A stretch of 64,000 nt of DNA from Eublepharis macularius (GCF_028583425.1 NC_072791.1:195214311-195278310), one strand, 5' to 3'; counted from the first letter of the stretch, positions 45,893-57,382 are shown. Notes: generated by a model not told the origin, from the letters alone. Translations and numbers: made by a program.

Positions 45893-45975
45893 TTATAGTC
45901 CTTGCTGCCAGGAGGGTGAGAATAGGAGGATAATGTTCTTGGGGGCATGTTACTCTGGGTCCTAAGAAGCTAGGT

Positions 45976-47041
45976 CTGGAGTCCTCAACCTTTTTGAGTC
46001 TGAGGGCACCATTGAAATTTTGAGAGAGGATGTTGAGCACAACCCCAAAATGGCTGCCACAGGAGGCACAACCAAACCCCAAATGGCTTCTGCAGGAGGT
46101 GGAGCCAAACAATACTTCCTTCCTTACACCTCCTGGGAAGAAGGAAAGCCTGAACGGGAAATGGAGCCACATAATGGCCAAGGAAAGCCCAAGGGCTTGT
46201 CAGTCCTGATTGTCATGGGCTGGACCAGCCCAAGCAGGGTGGTTCAAGTCCAAACCTTAAGGCCAAAGTCAAAGGGGAGTTTCAAGAGCAAAAGCCAAGT
46301 CAAACCAGTGGTCAGAGCACAAGATAAAGCCAGGAGTGAGTCCAGAGTCCAAAAGCAAGGTCAGTCACCGATAGCGTCAGGTCCAAAAGCAGGCACAGGC
46401 AAGGTTCACGAAACACGGACTGGTTGCAGACAGTAGACACGTTGCTTCCACACCCGGCAGTTCCTCCAGACTGGCTCTTATAGCCAGGCGTGGTTTTCAG
46501 CCAGCTGCTGGGGCTCCATCCTGACACTACTCATCGTCACTCTCCAGCAGCTGGCGTTGGCTCAAGAGGCGAGCACTGCGCCGTCTCTCCTGGAGTTCCA
46601 GTCTCTGGCGCTGCCTGCGGTGTTCCTTGGGCGTGGGTGAACCTGGGGGGGGGGTGGAGGCTCTTGGCTGCGCTGCACCTGTAGAAGTCCCTGGCTGAGC
46701 TTCCCCTGTGGTGTAGGAGCTAGAGGGTGCTGGTGTCTCAGCTGCTGGCTGCAAGCTCTGATCAGCCAGCAGGTGTTGCTCCTGATTGCTGGCTTCTGCT
46801 GAATCAGGGCTAGGGCTGGCTACACAGGGCTCCTCTTCTCCTGAGGAGTCCTGGCTGGCTACACGAGGCTCCTCTCCTCCAGAGGAGACCTCACTCTCAG
46901 ACTGAGCCATGACACCGATCCTCCAATGGAAAACTCTTTCATTTGAATGAGGTCACTAAACAAGCCCTGCCTTATAGGGCCCCTGCCTCTATACTGAAGT
47001 ACTGGGTGCACCATGGTACCCACGAGCACTATGTTGGGGAC
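45976..47041 (+). mobile_element. Decayed hAT-like MITE, split by a solo LTR
   Basis: The left part has GAGTCCTCAACCTTTTTGAG and AAAATGGCTGCCACAGGAGG. The right part has GCACCATGGTACCCACGAGC and ATGTTGGGGAC. GTCCTCAAC and GTTGGGGAC are the mutated inverted ends. The LTR occupies 46211-46914. Confidence 0.6.
46211..46914 (-). mobile_element. Solo LTR, antisense, inserted in a MITE
   Basis: The termini are TGTCATGGGCT at 46211 and GAGCCATGACA ending at 46914, inverted with TG...CA limits. The flanks CTGAT (46206-46210) and CCGAT (46915-46919) form a 5-bp duplication with one mismatch. Read on the minus strand, a GCTATAAGAG TATA-like box lies near 46485. A 127-codon minus frame (46527-46910) starts 4 bases after the LTR start and is rich in Ser, Glu and Pro; it sits in the U3 region and is treated as non-coding. 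The 5-bp duplication favours a Gypsy-like LTR element. Confidence 0.6.
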
Positions 47042-47560
47042 ATTTTCCTTATTTTGCATGCGTGTGCGCTTCTGGCGCTCCGTGATGACATCACTCTCAT
47101 GCTGTCATCATGCTGGGGCGCCCCCCTGCAGCAAGCCGGCTGTCCTGGCATGCTGCAGAGCTGGCAGCAGCGCGAGTGGCTTGGAGGCTGCCCGCACTGT
47201 TCACCTGCCCCACAGGACAAGGGGCGGCCGGCTTGCCACGCGCCCCTTGTCCTGGGGAAAGGCGAACGGCGCGGGCAGCTTCCCAGCCACCCGCGCTGCC
47301 TTTTGCCTTTCCCCAGGACAAGGGGCGGGCGGCAAGCCGGCCGCCCCTTGTCCTGAGGAAAGGCAAAAGGCAGCGCGGGTGGCTGGGACGCCGCCCATGC
47401 TGTTTGGCTTTCCCCAGGCGCGCTCCTGGGGCTGGCAGCGTGCTCCTGGGGCTGGCAACTGCACCAGGCGCCCCCTCTTTGGCAGCACTGGGGGCAGACT
47501 ACCCCCCCTGCCCCCCCGTCGATCCAGCCCTGGCCTTTAGATGCCTCCTTTTGTAAGCAG
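47042..47560 (+). repeat. Very GC-rich block with two hairpins
   Basis: The main inverted repeat has arms at 47282-47328 and 47341-47387, 47 bases each with a single mismatch and a 12-base loop. A smaller one uses AGGACAAGGGGCG near 47215 and CGCCCCTTGTCCT near 47243. GCTCCTGGGGCTGGCA is repeated in tandem near 47425-47458. CpG is frequent. Overlapping frames up to 198 codons on both strands are the mirror of this structure and not genes. It is probably a MITE interior, but I see no clear ends. Confidence 0.75.
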
Positions 47561-47732
47561 GAAGTCACCTGAGGAGAAATCACATCACCAGCTTCTAGTG
47601 CTCTTGTCATAACACACGATCTCATGTGTAAGACCCTTCTTTAAGAGTGCAATTATGTGATATGCCCAATACATATCAGGTCATGGATGAGCAACTGGAT
47701 TTGCAGGCAGATGTACATTAGAGAACCTCACC

Positions 47733-48618
47733 TTTAATAATAATAACAATAACTGCGCTTATATACCGCTCTTCTAGACAGATTAGTGCCTCACCCAGAG
47801 GGGTGAACAAGTTAGTGTTGTTATTATCCACACAATTAGAGATGGGCACGATCCGTGTTACGATCGAAAAAAACCCACGATAATGGCGATCGTGCGCTCG
47901 GGACCCGGCGGATCGTGCTCGGGCACGGCCAACGATCCAGCAGTTGGGAGAGGGGGCTGGATCGGGGCTTGATCGGGCCGATCGTGCTTGGATCGGGAAG
48001 CCAGACACTCAGGTGCCAGCAATCTATTCCCCTGGCAACGGAGCCCAGGGAATGCCTGAGCTGTGTTTGCCCTCCTTCTGTCGCCCTGGAAACCCAAAGG
48101 GAAGCCCAGCTTGCCTTGATCAGCAGGGCTTCCTTCCAACCACGGAGCAGCAAAGCAGTCACCAGCTGGGAGAAGACACCCAAGGGAGGGAGGGGGAAGG
48201 GGGTGTTCTGTAGCCATGGGCACTCCAATCTCATCCCTGCAAACCCTGATAGGCAGCTCTGACGGCCAAACACAAACACAGATGCCCCCGGCATCAGCCA
48301 CCGTTCCTGTATCGCTGGGAACAGCGGGGCGCCCCTCCACTTTGGCCTCCATGATCCACGATCCACGGATCAGAAATGGGAGATGATTGGTGTGGATCGT
48401 TAATTCGGGATCGTTGCCGGCGCCGATCCACAATCAGCTTGATCGGTATTTTTGGGGGGATTGTGCCCGCCTCTACCCACAATACAGCTGGAGAGCTGGG
48501 GCTGAGAGGAGTGGCTTCCCCAACACCACCTACTGAGCTTATGGCAGTAGTGGGATTCGAACCAGTAGAGTGCTGATTCACAGCTGAACCACTTAACCAC
48601 TGTGCTACAGCAGCTCTT
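47733..48618 (-). mobile_element. tRNA-derived SINE (third type), antisense, split by a MITE
   Basis: AATAATAATAACAATAAC tail complement, TTATATACCGCTCTTCTAG and AGGGGTGAACAAGTTAG lie left of the MITE. AATACAGCTGGAGAGC, GGGATTCGAACCAGTAG and TGAACCACTTAACCACTGTG lie to the right. The tRNA-like head is at the right end. Confidence 0.82.
47837..48475 (+). mobile_element. hAT-type MITE, TAGAGATGGGC family, copy 2
   Basis: It starts TAGAGATGGGCACGATCC and ends GTGCCCGCCTCTA. The flanks CACACAAT (47829-47836) and CCCACAAT (48476-48483) match at 7 of 8, and the host SINE reads through when it is removed. The two ends are packed with GATC/CGATC words in both orientations. The middle (48000-48350) is unrelated to the copy at 20309. 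Confidence 0.85.
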
Positions 48619-51600
48619 GGTTGCTTTAAAAGCTCTTGGTTGCTCAGCGCTGTGTCAGAAAACATGGAGCCAGAGAAAAGGAGCAACAGCTCCTCCCTGC
48701 CACCCTTTCTGCTGGCGAAAGCAGGGTGGGAGGGAAACCGGAAGCTTCTTCTCCCCTTTCACAGTGCTCCTGCACAACTCTGAGCAAACAAGAGCTTTTT
48801 AAAGTGAGTTTTTCTGAGGTATGTCTGACTGCGAGTCTGGTTGCGCACCCATGACCTGACACATGTTGGGCGTATCATCTACTTGGGCCCTTATAAATGC
48901 TGACTCTACAGATGCTGTAATTTATATTATTGATATATTATAATTTTACCGCACCTTTCCTTTACTCCTTAAACCCCCAAGTAGCCTCTTCTCCTCAAAA
49001 ATGCTTCAGCCTACATCGCAACAAAAATCCTAGTGAATAAAATGTCCTTCCAGTGCCTCTGGAATAGTTCTAAAGAAGATACCCCCTTCATGTCCTCAGA
49101 TAGTCCATTCCATAGGGCGGAAGCTACTATAGAAGAACATGGGCTGTGATAGAAGCCAGGTGGGCTAGCTTAAGCAGGTGGAAGTAGCCAGTAGGTGGCA
49201 ACTTGTGATAGATAAGGCATATGGGCAGAGATGATTCGTCAGACTTTCTGTTGTCAATCACAATTGCTGTTTGTGCTGTCCTATGTGTGTCCTTTAATTT
49301 ATGTTTTGCAACTTTCTTTGCTCCTGCTTTGCTTGTGGTCCACTGCATTCTAGCTTTTATGAGGGTTAATCTTCTGATTTGGAATGTGGTGGGTCTGTTG
49401 GTTTCTGATTTTCATCAGCTTCCAGTTTTAGGATCCCGTGTAATCGTTTTCAATTACACAAACTGTTAAAGACTCGGGACTTGCTGTTTGCACTGCCAGT
49501 GTTCTTTATCAGTAGACTAAGAAGGTATTTTTTACTGGACCATTATTGCTAGTTCAAAACTGCAGATTCCCAAACGACTCAGAGTCAGAGGTTTGTTGTC
49601 GGGCAAAGAGGTTCAGAGTGTTATCAAATAAAATTGTATTCAATTCAGATGCGACATGTTTGTTCAAGTTTGAGGAACAGGCAAGCAAGACAAAGTCAAA
49701 CTGCAATTTAATTAGGCTGACCCAGTGAAGAGACGGCTTAGATTTAAATTACTGAGGAACAATAGTCTGTTCTCAGAAAAATATGAACTGTTTGTCTTTC
49801 CAGTCTCCAGGTCTACTGACCTGTGTACAGCTTTTGCTAGGTAGGCAAAAGATACCACTGCTCTTGAAAATATCTTTAAAGATTTTCAAGCACTGCTGTG
49901 AAATGGGAATTGGTCAGGCAAGATTTCCATTTAAGAATGCACAAAGCTTGCTCAGTTATAGCATGCTCCCACTGAGCTGTGAGGTCATAATGTTGCCCCA
50001 TGTAGATGGGATTAACTTTTCACATAGGAATTTTGGCCCAAAGTTGTACCCATAGTGTTCAGTGTGAATGCACAAAACAGCAGGCCTATACATGAATTGA
50101 GCAAGGTGTAGTCTCAGTTAACAGATTCCAAGGCAATTTGTTTTGATTGGGATGGGAACGGTAAGAAATAAGTGTAGGAAGTGGTGCTTCACTTAACGTA
50201 ACTCAACAGTCTTATATTACAATGTCTTCCAAGTAAGATTATATCAGAATTGTCTAGGGTTGGACAAGCCATATCTCTTGGCCAGTCATATTCCTTTAGC
50301 TCCAAAGAAAGCTTTTCTTATATTCTTTATTTTTGACGTCATGCCCTCACACAGAGAGCTTTGCACATATCTGCTTAACCCTGCTTACTAACAGGGTTAA
50401 GCAGATATTTTAAATTTCTAGGTGCTCCCTGGCTCCCCTCTTCCATGATTCTTGTTTGTTGTCTGGATTGGGCGCCCCAGACTCTGCTGCGCCTCCCTCC
50501 CTGGGGTCAATGGCAACTCAAGCGGGGACAGCAGCCCTCAGACTTACCTCACAGAAGACCCCATGGAAGGCAGCAGTGAGACAGGAGCAAACCAATGGGC
50601 TAGTGGGCTGGCACCCATCAGCAGATGCAGCCTCAAGATGGTACCATGAGGCACCGACCTGGAGTGTCAAGGCAAAAGGAGCTGGGACAGGCCACAGTGA
50701 AACCTCGCCTGTCAACACAGAAGCCCCCCCATTCAGCTCCCTGTGCTCGGCCAATGTGAGGTGCGTTGGGCTGCTGCTAGAAATTTACAAGGCGTCAGCG
50801 TTGCTTCTGGAGATGTTTGGCGGGGAGGTCTGTTGACCCGTGATGCAGTTTGGAAACAAGCGTTTTGATGACCGGTTCCTTGTCATTGCATCTCTACTTT
50901 GAAAAAACTTCCTGACCACTATTTATTCTTTGACCGTTCTGCTTGAATGTCATTCCCTGCCATTAATATATGAAATTTTTGTATGAGATTTTTGTATGAA
51001 CTAGTTTTGTATGAATTACTATTGTATATGTATTTGGTTACTATATGCACCAAGTCACGTTGAATCACTTATTAGATATATATCTTTAGAAAAATACTAA
51101 AAAAATATTTATGATACTCATAAGCGTTTTAATTGGTTTGTACTACCTTAGATGTGGGTTGTCCACTCAAGTCTGTAGAGTTTTGTCCTCTAAGGGTGCT
51201 TCTCTTTTTTCTTTTGTGTACACCTAGGTGCTAGGGCACATGCTGGGGGTGGGACTTTGGGAGGTGGGGAGAGCAACGAGGAAGGGGAGATAAAAGAGTA
51301 GGCTCCCATATGGGCTGGGGAGGAACAGTTGAGTGTCATCCTGATGCAAGGACCATGCTCTGAGGGACAGCTGGAGGGTGAGGTAACCCAGGCTATCCAT
51401 ATTCCCATATCTGAAGCCCTGGGGAGCCCTCTAGCAACGGCAGTGTGATGGCAGTGGGACAACCACCCAGTCCAGCCCTCAGGGATGTGCCTCACATTTG
51501 TAGTTTGGGGACCAAGTGAAAAGGGAACCATTTGTGACTTGGATCCTAAGCACTTTTTCACGTGTATCCTCTTTGTCCATTGTGGAGGAGGTCGTTTGTT

Positions 51601-53805
51601 GTGGATCTCATTCCTCAAGCACTGAGCATGTTGGCCTTGCATTAGTGGAAATGCCTGATGCCAAAGGAATGCTCACCATAGCGGAAGATTGTCTTGGCAA
51701 TGGAAAAGGATGTTACATAAGTAGAAACAAGTCTTAGCATCCAAGCAAAAATATTTAGCTCATGTGAACAAGAAGCAGCAGTTCCTGAATATTCATTCTT
51801 TCCCTGCCTCTAATTTGATCTGGAAAACCTCCCAGCAGCCTCCTGTTACATTTTCAACATCTGCAGTATGAAAAAAAAAATAATTATTCCTCATTGGCTT
51901 GACTGGTACGACAAGTTAATGTATATTTGTAAAGAGCAGTGAATACTAGAAACATATTCACATGTGCTGTGTTGATACTGAATTTCTACAGATATTGTCA
52001 GCCATCAGTCCATGCATGGCTTATAATGACCACTGTGGTGGCGACAACAGTCTGTGCAATTGTATAGCTAGCATCTTACAGCAAACACATAAACATTTTG
52101 AAGCAAAAGTAGTGTGAACATATTGTGTCTAAAAATCAGGGGCACAATATAAGAGAGAGTGCTTTTTGTTTTTAAAAAGGTTCCAGTACTTACCTATGTA
52201 GTTGTAATGATTTCCACCAGAACTTGAGAGACCCCCCTCAAAGGTGCTAGTGCTCAGTATCACTGAGCAATGCTGGTTCCAGGTTTGAGGGGGGGCTGGG
52301 TAGAGAGTGCTCAGGGCCCCCCTACGCCTACTGCTAGGCCTCCGTTCTTGCTCTCCCATCCATATTCACCCCCCACCTGTCTGTGCCTCCTTCCTTAGTC
52401 CACTCGCAAGCTCTTCAACCACCTGTAGTCAAAGCTGCCCACACTGCCTGTATGTCCTTTCTCCAACGGTGATGCTTATAGCTAGGAGTCGCACTGCCAT
52501 GGCCACCAGGAATGCTGATGTGTCTCCTCCACATGCCTTTCTCCAGCAGTGCTAGGCAACATATGCAGCTGGGAGCAGAAGTGACGAAGCATCCACTTGC
52601 AAGTGGGGAAGGATGTGAGTGCAGGCATCGGGGAGCTGTGTGAGTAGGGAGTCAATGGGCTTCACAAGAGGCCACGGGCTCTGGCAGCTGCCCCACCTCA
52701 CAGTGCGCTGACTCCAGCTCTGCCGTTGAGCACTACCAGAAAAAAAAGCTCCGATAAGGGGTGTCAGTTTTAGATGGCTGTCCAAAATTTACCACCCCTT
52801 AAAGATACTATCTCTGCATGGCACTTATAGACTCTTGGTTTTGGCTGTAAGTTGCTGGTGGGATAATGGCACATCCAAGAAGACACAATATGTCTTCAAT
52901 TTGTAGTCTTTTCCTTTCTCTATCTTTATAAACTGTATTTTCCTTTATTGTTATTAGTTGTTTGTCTAGTTTGTTATTGTATGTCTATATCTATTGTTAG
53001 TGTGTCATTAGAATGTTATATTTTTTATCTTTTGGGTTTATTGTTTATACCTTTTATGTTTACTGTTTACTGTTTAAATAAAATTAATCCAAGAAGGCAA
53101 TCCAAGTGTATGCATTGTAGAGTGTTTATATGGCACTATGGAGGTGAGACTGAAACCTTCAAGATGACGTTTTGCACCTATGTGGCCACCCTTGGGCAAT
53201 TATATATCATTGCTCAATATATATTTAAGCCAGTGCAACTAGAACATGCACACATACGCCACTAGAAGTGTGTGTGTGTGGGGGGGTCAGTATATGCCCC
53301 ACTCTGCCTAGGGGGGCAATATAGCTACCTTTTCCTGCATTCCTGGTTGTGTGCTTATAGCATTGGGATCAATTGTAGTTGACATCTAACATGCTCTGAG
53401 TGTTGCTTTACTAATTGCCTCCCCTAATTTTGGGGGGTCAAGATTGATTGCAACCTGTAATGCACCTCAAGAGAAGAAGAAACTATCAGTTTTCACCATC
53501 TCATCAGTGATCAGTCTTGTGTGCTTATGAACGGGACGAATATATTCAATATTTTGATTTCCAGCCTTTTCTTATAAACAGCCCTGTTTTTTGTTTCAGA
53601 GCTGATTGTATCAAGAAGAAAACATGTATTGTAAACAATTGTAAACAATTATTAGCTGTTCTGCCTATCCATTAGGTTTCCGTGGGTCTTATTCATGAAA
53701 AAACAAAGCTCTCAGAAAACCCATCTTAGAATGACTTTGAAGACCTTGATTGCCCGGTCTGCAGTCAGATGTTTCCTTGCTTCATTGCCCTTGTTCCTAT
53801 TGCAG
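48619..53805 (+). other. Mostly unique 3' part of the upstream intron of CSRNP3
   Basis: Only scraps of repeats are seen. GC-richer patches at 50420-50870, 51200-51480 and 52180-52760 are unexplained and carry no recognised domain. A 17-bp-arm hairpin is at 50367-50408. The last bases hold a pyrimidine-rich tract and CAG acceptor of the CSRNP3 coding exon. The 13-base unit ATTGTAAACA is repeated near 53630-53650. Confidence 0.45.
50367..50408 (+). repeat. Perfect short hairpin
   Basis: ATATCTGCTTAACCCTG and CAGGGTTAAGCAGATAT are perfect inverted arms of 17 bases around an 8-base loop. It is too short for a typical microRNA precursor. Confidence 0.9.
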
Positions 53806-53976
53806 GTACATGTGACAGCGTTGCAGCTATGAGTGGAATTTTAAAGAGGAAGTTTGAAGAAGTTGATGGTTCCTCACCCTGCTCTTCGGTGCGAGAGTCA
53901 GATGATGATGTTTCTAGCAGCGAAAGCGCTGACAGCGGTGACAGCGTCAACCCATCTACATCAAATCATATTACCC
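53806..53976 (+). CDS. CSRNP3: CSRNP3 first coding exon (N-terminus of cysteine/serine-rich nuclear protein 3)
   Basis: A TTCCTATTGCAG acceptor ends at 53805. The exon has a 23-base 5' UTR, ATG at 53829, and 49 codons plus one base to the GTAAGT donor at 53977 (phase 1). The product starts MSGILKRKFEEVDGSSPCSS and goes on with an acidic Ser/Asp/Glu-rich run (RESDDDVSSSESADSGDS). It is nearly the same as the mammalian CSRNP3 N-terminus known to me. CSRNP proteins (also AXUD1/TAIP family) are nuclear proteins with a Cys-rich domain and transcriptional activity; CSRNP3 is mainly expressed in brain. The later exons with the Cys-rich domain are beyond this window. The open frame runs on to 54053, but the donor and the family intron position argue for a stop of the exon at 53976. 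Confidence 0.93.
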
Positions 53977-54144
53977 GTAAGTATGACCACCAGACAGTAA
54001 ACTCTACATTAGGTTTTTCTTTTCCTTTGTTCACTAAACTTTCCAATATGTAGCATGTGAACATTAGTCTTCATTAAAAATTGCCTGGTTCAGCTAGTTG
54101 GAATCAATGGGCTTTTAAGGGTGTAACCTTGCTTAGGATCGTAT

Positions 54145-54402
54145 TGTTTATTTATTTGTTTATTATTTGTTTACTTCATTTATACCTCACCTTTTTTTGC
54201 ATATGGGGACCCAAAGTAGCTTGCACCATCCTCTTCCGTTCCATTTAATCCACACAACAACCCTGTGAGGTAAGTTAGGCTGAGAGTGTGTGACTTGCCC
54301 AAGGTCAGCTAGCAAGCTTCCATGGCAGAGTGGGGATTTGAACCTGGTCTCTCAGATTCTAGTTCAACCCCCCTAACCAATACACCACATTGGCTCTGTT
54401 GG
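54145..54402 (-). mobile_element. tRNA-derived SINE, antisense
   Basis: GTTTATTTATTTGTTTATT, CCTGTGAGGTAAGTTAGGC, CTTGCCCAAGGTCAGC, GGGATTTGAACCTGGTC and CCTAACCAATACACC show the reverse of a squamate SINE. It lies about 170 bases after the CSRNP3 donor. A scrap of a GCAATCCTAAG element precedes it. Confidence 0.82.
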
Positions 54403-54491
54403 TCCTGTAATTAGATTCTTTCTATTGTGGACACTTGGACAGTTCTTGTTAGCATGCACAGCTGGCGCTACATGTTTGATATCATTATTGG

Positions 54492-54849
54492 CAGGGCTCA
54501 TTTCGAAGGGGAACGTGCAGGAACACAGTTCTGGCAGTTCCCCAAAGAGTTCACATGTCAGGTGGCCCTGCCCACCTGACTCTCAGCCATTTTGGGCCCA
54601 TTTCAGCCTGGATTAGGGCCAAAACAGCCCAGATCAGGTCTCTGACAGGTGGTGGATCACTCTCCAACTCAGCAGCAGCCTGATCCTGACCATTATGGGC
54701 CCTTTTTGCCATTTTGGGCCCAATTTTGGCCCTGAATGGCCAGGATTGGGTCCAAAACAGCCAGGATAGGTGATGTCAGGGGGTGTGGCATATGCAAATC
54801 AGTTATGCTAATGAGTTCCTCCAGCTCTTTTTCTACAAAATGACCCCTG
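54492..54849 (+). mobile_element. hAT-type MITE, CAGGGCTCATTT family, copy 2
   Basis: It starts CAGGGCTCATTTCGAAGG and ends CAAAATGACCCCTG. The flanks ATTATTGG and GTTATTGA share 6 of 8. The interior matches 3191-3667 in order with a deletion of about 100 bases. Confidence 0.85.
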
Positions 54850-54857
54850 GTTATTGA

Positions 54858-55341
54858 GTGTACTTCCAGTGCTTACCCAACTCTCTCTCTCATGTGAATG
54901 ATATTACCACAGAGCCCATATTTTTGAGCTGGAGCTAGGTAGGATTTATATTTATTTATACACTGCCTTTATGCCCTATTCACGGCCACCAAGTTGGTTA
55001 ACAGATTAAAAACGTGGGGGCAAGTCTGTCATACTTTGTTGTCTGCGTGTTATCATGCTATTATAAAAGTTTGCTCAAATATTAAGGACACAGCTTGTGC
55101 TTTTCTAATGAGCTCTAAACTACCTTAAGAGTGGCGATGCAGGTCAGTTATTCCCAATGCTGCTGCTACTTCTGAAATTTGAGATTGCTCATTAGGACAA
55201 TTACACAGTAGAGAGAACTCTTGGGAATTCATGGAGTGTCAGAGGCATTTTGGTGTGAAGCTATGAAAGAGTGAGCATGGAGTTTGATGGTTTATGTGAC
55301 ACGACTGCAGAAGAAAGGGAAGCAGTATCTACTCTCCATTT

Positions 55342-55404
<63 letters not shown>

Positions 55405-56774
55405 CCAAGCAGATATCAGTGTTTGTGAGTTACCTCTTGAGAGAAACACAAGGTTATGTGAAGGCTGAATGTGTTGAGTTGACTTTTGGGAAGAGGAGTG
55501 GAATCTTTGTCAGAGGAAAAAGGCATTGCCTGCCAAAGAGAGTGAAAGAATGAGATAGAGAAGAATCTTCTATTTGACATCTGGATTTAGGTGGTTTATT
55601 CAGTGGCCCTGCTATGCTTGTGTGAGGTTTTGTATCTCAGTTGGTAAAATGGGTGGATATGCCTTACTAAACAGTGTGATAGTGGTGGCAGCTGCAGATA
55701 TAGCCATACCACTCCATTTTTCTTTGCCAGTGTGGTAGTCTGCATGGGTTTGAAGAATCTCAGGGCATGGCATTGCACTTCTGTTTGTTTACTTAAGCAG
55801 CAGCACATAGAAGGGAGCTAAAGAAATCATTAGATGTTCTGAGATTGCTATGTATACTAGCAGAATTCTGAATAATGCTATGGAATCTTGTCTGTTTGTT
55901 GAATAAAACTGCTTTTCATGCCAGGTGTGATTTCAGGTTGTATCAGGAAACAGAGAATTTTTTTTTAATGTGCTGTGTGAAACAAATTTTAGTTTCCTTA
56001 TAGATGAAAATGGAGAATGCAATGTTGTTATAAACAATTTAGTCTAAGATACTGACAGCTGCTGGGTGCAGAAGTATTTTGTTAGCTTGCCTGCTCTAGA
56101 CCTCTGTTTGTTTATGATGATACTTGTATTTTATAGAAAGGAAGATTTGATTCCAGGTAACTCAGAGGATCTGCCAAAAGTTAGACTTACTAACTGAAAA
56201 GTAACGTTTGTGGTTTGTATATAAATCAATATTAAGCAGAAAAAGAGGAGCTAGAGATACACTGGTTCATGAGCTATTACAAAGATAGTAATGCCATGGT
56301 ATAATGAATTTTTTCTAAGAAGATACAGTTAGAATGTGTGATGCATGGAACAGGGTCGCCTTTTGTCTTTACCGTTATTTTTAGTACTTGTGTAGACCTG
56401 AGTAGGGTTGTGAGGAGACCTGCTTAGGAGGCTCTTTAAAGGAATCAGGTGGGCAACAGGAAACAATGACTGTGTTTTTTGATGGTATTGTGCTTGTCTT
56501 GGAAGATCCATCAAACTCATAGAAGAGAGTAAAACATGTTATGAGAACATTTAGCCTGGTTATAAACTCTTAGAATCATTCAGCAAAACTGAATGCATAC
56601 TATTTCACTAACAAAAAGTCCGCCAAGATGGAAAATTGTTTTAAATTAAGTTACAGAATCCTCCAATCAAATATTAAGATACCAGAGATCTAATAAACTA
56701 ATTGACTGAAATTTCAACCCACTAATTTCACAATAGTTTGGGAGGAAATTGAGATGCCTTGGATGGGTAAGACT
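54858..56774 (+). other. CSRNP3 intron, mostly unique
   Basis: No next coding exon is found: I see no open segment starting with the family's PSSILK-like continuation. A compound microsatellite is listed separately. Confidence 0.5.
55343..55400 (+). repeat. Compound (TG)n(AG)n microsatellite
   Basis: About 12 TG units pass directly into about 16 AG units, the same design as at 18651. Confidence 0.98.
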
Positions 56775-57371
56775 TAGGGTTGCCATCCCCCCACCCAAGG
56801 CGGGGGATGCCCTGATCCCTCCCTTCCCACCCTGCTCCCACTTACCCACTTGGCACGGGGCCCCCCGGGTGGGGTATGTGCTTATGCCGCCGTTGCTTGC
56901 TGTCATGGTGTGGGATCCGCAGTGCTGGCAAAAGCGGCTTGCAGCGGCAAGAGCAAGTGGCGGTGGTGGCAGCAGCGAGAGTGGCTCACTGTTGCCAGTG
57001 CCAACAAGAGCGACTTGCTGTTGCCAGCACCTCCTGCTGTTGCCACTGCTTACTCTCTCAGGCCACTTTCACCAGCACGGCAGCAGTGGCAGCAGGCGGC
57101 GCTGGTGACAGCGAGCTGCTCTTGCTGCTGCTGCTGCTGCTGCCGCCACCCGCCACAAGCAAGCTGCAGTAGTGGCGGCCGGGAGAAAGGGGACACAAGC
57201 ACCCTTTCTCCCGTGCACTGTGTGATGATGTCACTTCTGCGAGTGACATCAACATGCACACCAAGGTGTGTGCGCACTTTGCACGTGTGAAGTTGAAAAA
57301 AGAAAAAAAGGTAGGGTGGGTGCCAGGATCCCAGTCCCCTGCTGGGGGACATGAAGGACCTGGCAACCCTA
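56775..57371 (+). mobile_element. hAT-type MITE, TAGGGTTGCCA family, long GC-rich form
   Basis: GTAAGACT at 56767-56774 and 57372-57379 is a perfect 8-bp duplication. The ends are TAGGGTTGCCATCCCC and ACCTGGCAACCCTA. The GC-rich interior has CAGCAG/GCTGCTG-like runs, notably CTGCTGCTGCTGCTG at about 57124-57140, and GATGATGTCACTTCTGCG. Frames up to 146 codons are compositional. Confidence 0.92.
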
Positions 57372-57382
57372 GTAAGACTTCA

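Noticed and set aside
46527-46910. 127-codon Ser/Glu-rich frame as a host gene
   Set aside because: It is wholly inside a TG...CA-bounded LTR with a flanking duplication.
47029-47625. 198-codon minus-strand frame and its overlapping plus-strand frames
   Set aside because: They lie in a GC-rich inverted repeat where both strands are open by composition. No domain is recognisable.
53829-54053. Continuing the CSRNP3 frame to the stop after 54053
   Set aside because: The GTAAGT donor at 53977 matches the family's exon end; residues after it do not match CSRNP3.
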